A stretch of DNA of 5,974 nt from CAIPAT01 sp037144075 (GTDB lineage: Bacteria > Verrucomicrobiota > Lentisphaeria > Victivallales > Victivallaceae): assembly GCA_037144075.1 (NCBI GenBank), contig JBAWXM010000326.1, positions 1-5,974 on the forward strand, given 5' to 3'. Shown one piece after another: positions 3,305 through 5,974 of this stretch (position 1 is its first letter; each line of letters starts with the position of its first letter). The notes under the pieces are model-generated. The model was not told the DNA's origin, did no database searches, and saw only the letters and a program-made list of their open reading frames with translations. A program made the position numbers and the translations under genes.

Positions 3305-5974
3305 ATGGTGATTGGAATTACACATATTGAATATATAATCCGGCTGTACCGGCTGGCATTGACCGCTTTTTGTTTATGCTGCATTCCGGCTGCCGGGTTT
3401 AGCGCGGCGGATGCGGAGGAACGGCTGGCGGCGGTTAAACAGCTTGCGGATCAGGACGCGCTGGCGGCGGTTGCCATGGAAGACCCGGAATGGAAAGTGC
3501 GCCGGGCGGCTTATGAAAAAATCACCAGCCCGGCGGCGCTGGCGAAACTGGCGTCGCGGGAAAAAAACTGGCGGGTGCGCGAAATTGCGGTGAAACGCCT
3601 TGCCGATCAGGCGCTGCTGGCGAAGCTGGCCGCGGAGGATACGGAAAAAAGGATTCGCGAACTGGCTGCGGAGAAAGTTACCGATCAGGCGGCGCTGGCG
3701 AAACTGGCGTTTGACGCCTGGGATATTGATATCCGCCGGATCGCCGCCGCGAAACTTGCCGACCAGGCGCTGCTGGCGAAACTGGCAATGGAAGATAAAG
3801 ATTTTGATATCCGCAACAGCGCAGTCAAAAACCTTACAGATCAGGCTTTCCTGACGCAAGTTGCATTTGAGAGTCCTGCGCTGAATATCCGTCAGGCCGC
3901 CGTTGAAAAACTGACGGACCAGAATCTGCTGGCCAGGCTTACCATCGGTGACGCGAATCTGCTGCTGCGTGAAAGCGCCGTTAAAAACCTGACCAACCAG
4001 AAACTGCTGGCGAAACTGGCCGCTGAAGATTCTATGGCCGGCGTCAGGAAGGCGGCAGTCAAAAATCTTACCGATCCGGGGCTGCTGGCGAAAGCCGCAT
4101 TGAACGATATAGACGCCGGCGTCCGGCGGGCGGCCGTTGAAAAAATTGACAATCAGGAGTTGCTGGCAAGAGCGGCGGTTGACGACATGGAGAGCGGCGT
4201 CCGGCAGGCCGCGATGAAGCATCTTGCCGACCAGGCGTTGCTGGCGAAGCTGGCGGTCGAAGACAGGGACGGCAATGCCCGTCTGGCCGCCGCCGGCTAT
4301 GTTACCGCTCAGGATCAACTGGCGGAACTTGCGCTTCAGGGCAGGGACCGCAGTGTCCGGCTGACGGCCGTCAGCAAACTTGCAGTTCAGAATGTGCTGG
4401 GCAGGCTGGCCGCCAGAGACCGGGACGAGAATGTCCGGCTGGCGGCGCTGGCGAAACTTACTGACCGGAAATTAGTGGAAACGCTGGCGCTTGAGGAAAG
4501 AAATAAACGGGTACGGCTGGCGGCCATTCAAAAACTGACAGATCAGAATGTGTCGGCGCGGATCGCGGTTGAGGAATATGATGATGAGATCCGCTGCGCC
4601 GCCATTAAAAATCTGAATGATCAGAGCATTTTGTCAAAACTGGCGCTTGAGGACAAATACGCCAATATCCGCAAGACCGCCGCGGCGAATCTCACCGATC
4701 AGGCGGCGCTGGCAAAGCTGGCCGTCGAGGATCGTGACTCCGAAGTGCGCAATGTAGCGGTTACAAATCTTACCGATCAGCAGTTGTTGTCGAAGCTTGC
4801 CGCGGAAGACCGGGATTTCAGTGTGCGCAGAGCGGCGGTCATGAAGCTGGCCGGACAGGAGCAGCTGGCAAAAATCGCAGCCTTAGACAAAGACTGGCGC
4901 ATCCGCCGGATTGCCGTTAAAAACCTGTCCGGTCAGGAGCCGCTGGCGGGCATCGCCACCGGGGACAAGGTGAATCTGGTCCGCTATTATGCATTGAAAA
5001 AACTGGATGACCGGGCGGTTCTGCCAAAAATTGCGGTCGAGGATAAAGACCGTTTTGTCCGCCGGCTGGCTTATGAAAAACTTACCGGCCAGGATTGGCT
5101 GGCAAAACTGACCGCGGATGCGCCGGGCGAGTATGACAATCCGGGAAAAGAGGTTTATGAGCGTTTTACCGGTATAAGAGTCTTTCCGAAGAAATCCGGC
5201 GCGGAAGAGAGCAGTGATACTCAAAATGGCGCGTTTGAAAACTTGATTGACCAGCAGGGCAGGGAACTGTATGCGAAGGCCGCGGAGGATGGCGCAAAGC
5301 GGCTGGACACTGCAAAATCCTCGCGGAACCAGGCGGAACTGAGCGCGCTGGCCTTAAACGATTCGTGGTGGCAGGTGCGCGCCGCGGCGGTGAAAAACCT
5401 TGAAGCCGTGGATATTCTGGAAAAAGCGGCACTTGAGGATAAGGATCTGGATGTGCGGCAGGCGGCGGCGGAGAAGCTGACCGGTTTGATGGTGACGCCG
5501 GAATCCGACCAGAATAAACTGGCTGAAATTGTTACTGGTTATCCGGTATGGGCGGTTCGCAAAGCGGCTTTCAACAAAATTACGGATACGGCGGCGCTGG
5601 AAAACCTGGCCGCTCAGAAGAAAGACCCTGCGGTGGCGATGGCCGCCCGCGTGCTGCTGAGAAAATCTTCCTGGGAGAATATTTGCGAACAGGAGTCTGA
5701 TGATTTGGTTCCGGCCGGCGTGGTGATTGGCGCGATGGCGCTGTTTGAGCGCCAGGCCAGCATGACCGACGCGGTCACCAAACTATTTCATAATTACCTC
5801 CGCAAAGACGGTTCAAACCGGATTCCGGAATTGCTCGAATTATTCAACCTTTACGGCTATAACCGGCTTGCTGACGACTATCTGAACTGCGGCCATGACG
5901 ATTTGCAGGCTGTCGCGGTAAAATGGGCCGCCGGACACGATTACGTTATAGACAACAGAACACCGGGGAAGTGA
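3305..5974 (+). CDS. secreted HEAT/LRV-like alpha-solenoid repeat protein
   Basis: The protein has 889 residues from this start. AGAGGA (3291-3296) lies eight bases before the ATG at 3305, better than for the in-frame ATG at 3299; an in-frame TTG at 3170 and ATG at 3260 lack a good site and the former lies in repeat-like DNA. Residues 1-35 look like a signal peptide: arginines at 13 and 16, hydrophobic core about 17-30, probable cleavage after SAA (33-35). There is no convincing lipobox. Residues 49-594 are 21 contiguous 26-residue repeats with pattern DQxxLAxLA..ED....VRxAAVxxLT, two short helices per repeat. A break (595-674), four more repeats (675-786, with an eight-residue insert at 727-734) and a non-repeat C-terminus (787-889) follow. 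Such solenoids bind proteins or other ligands; the partner is unknown and no catalytic motif is visible. The repeat sits between HEAT/PBS-lyase-type and leucine-rich-variant families. The gene is GC-rich. Confidence 0.88.
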   Translation: MVIGITHIEYIIRLYRLALTAFCLCCIPAAGFSAADAEERLAAVKQLADQDALAAVAMEDPEWKVRRAAYEKITSPAALAKLASREKNWRVREIAVKRLADQALLAKLAAEDTEKRIRELAAEKVTDQAALAKLAFDAWDIDIRRIAAAKLADQALLAKLAMEDKDFDIRNSAVKNLTDQAFLTQVAFESPALNIRQAAVEKLTDQNLLARLTIGDANLLLRESAVKNLTNQKLLAKLAAEDSMAGVRKAAVKNLTDPGLLAKAALNDIDAGVRRAAVEKIDNQELLARAAVDDMESGVRQAAMKHLADQALLAKLAVEDRDGNARLAAAGYVTAQDQLAELALQGRDRSVRLTAVSKLAVQNVLGRLAARDRDENVRLAALAKLTDRKLVETLALEERNKRVRLAAIQKLTDQNVSARIAVEEYDDEIRCAAIKNLNDQSILSKLALEDKYANIRKTAAANLTDQAALAKLAVEDRDSEVRNVAVTNLTDQQLLSKLAAEDRDFSVRRAAVMKLAGQEQLAKIAALDKDWRIRRIAVKNLSGQEPLAGIATGDKVNLVRYYALKKLDDRAVLPKIAVEDKDRFVRRLAYEKLTGQDWLAKLTADAPGEYDNPGKEVYERFTGIRVFPKKSGAEESSDTQNGAFENLIDQQGRELYAKAAEDGAKRLDTAKSSRNQAELSALALNDSWWQVRAAAVKNLEAVDILEKAALEDKDLDVRQAAAEKLTGLMVTPESDQNKLAEIVTGYPVWAVRKAAFNKITDTAALENLAAQKKDPAVAMAARVLLRKSSWENICEQESDDLVPAGVVIGAMALFERQASMTDAVTKLFHNYLRKDGSNRIPELLELFNLYGYNRLADDYLNCGHDDLQAVAVKWAAGHDYVIDNRTPGK
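3449..5086 (+). repeat. 21 in-frame 78-bp units encoding the main solenoid
   Basis: Twenty-one units of exactly 78 bases run without an insertion or deletion; each begins at the Asp-Gln position (or Gly/Asn/Ser/Val/Ala variants), and a 22nd unit starts in register at 5087 before the pattern breaks. Arg at unit position 18 and Ala at position 21 are present in all 21 units, and position 17 is nearly always Val or Ile. DNA identity varies: the openings of units 3 (3605), 5 (3761) and 11 (4229) are nearly identical (DQALLAKLA), while others share protein pattern but use different codons. This suggests old amplification with some later duplication or gene conversion. Confidence 0.9.
5327..5662 (+). 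repeat. second block of four solenoid repeats
   Basis: Residues 675-700, 701-726, 735-760 and 761-786 return to the 26-residue pattern, with VR at positions 17-18 in the first three and Ala at 21 in all four. The fourth has Ala instead of Arg at position 18 and looks like a terminal, decaying repeat. The block is separated from the main array by an 80-residue segment (nt 5087-5326) that starts as a normal repeat (GQDWLAKLT) and then loses the pattern. Confidence 0.8.

Noticed and set aside
3374..4318. Long open frame (314 codons) antisense to the solenoid gene
   Set aside because: It exists because the 78-bp repeat lacks stops on the opposite strand. Its translation is a low-complexity Arg/Gln/Phe-rich antisense of the repeats, while the plus frame has a ribosome binding site, signal peptide and domain pattern.

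Overview
The window looks like chromosomal DNA of an uncultured or little-studied Gram-negative bacterium. The intergenic DNA is full of short dispersed-repeat motifs (TCATCTGCGT-like, TTTTCGTG, TTGGATA, ATCCTG) that I associate from memory with large environmental genomes such as Lentisphaerota, Kiritimatiellota and other PVC relatives, Desulfobacterota and similar groups. One gene encodes an exported, very regular alpha-solenoid protein, which fits the same groups. The taxonomic guess is weak: there is no rRNA or marker gene here.

Layout. (1) 123-1034 (+) encodes a four-helix membrane protein made of two tandem DUF3592-type units. (2) 1052-1375 (-) encodes a small cysteine-rich membrane protein that I do not recognise; it converges on gene 1 with only 17 bases between the stops. 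(3) 1431-2591 (-) encodes a COG1373-type AAA+ ATPase (AAA_14 plus DUF4143). It has a good ribosome binding site, a sigma70-like promoter and a 37-bp near-perfect palindrome over the -35 region. (4) 2592-3304 is about 710 bases without a credible gene. It holds the promoter and palindrome, then a mosaic of repeats: two inverted copies of a 16-bp core each beside a GC-rich hairpin, a nested 7/21-bp tandem repeat, a 10-bp-period array and TTTTCGTG repeats. (5) 3305-5974 (+) encodes a secreted 889-residue protein with 21 consecutive 26-residue HEAT/LRV-like repeats and no length variation, then a break, four more repeats and a C-terminal cap. Its stop codon is the last three bases of the window.

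The genes do not form an obvious pathway. Genes 2 and 3 are on the same strand 55 bases apart and could share a transcript, but the gap contains repeat-like sequence. Genes 1 and 2 are AT-rich while the solenoid gene is GC-rich, so the block has mixed composition. The strongest leads are the palindrome-promoter overlap at the ATPase gene, the inverted repeat pair in the intergenic mosaic, and the indel-free solenoid. I see no complete defence system, CRISPR array, tRNA or rRNA, and I do not claim a new system.
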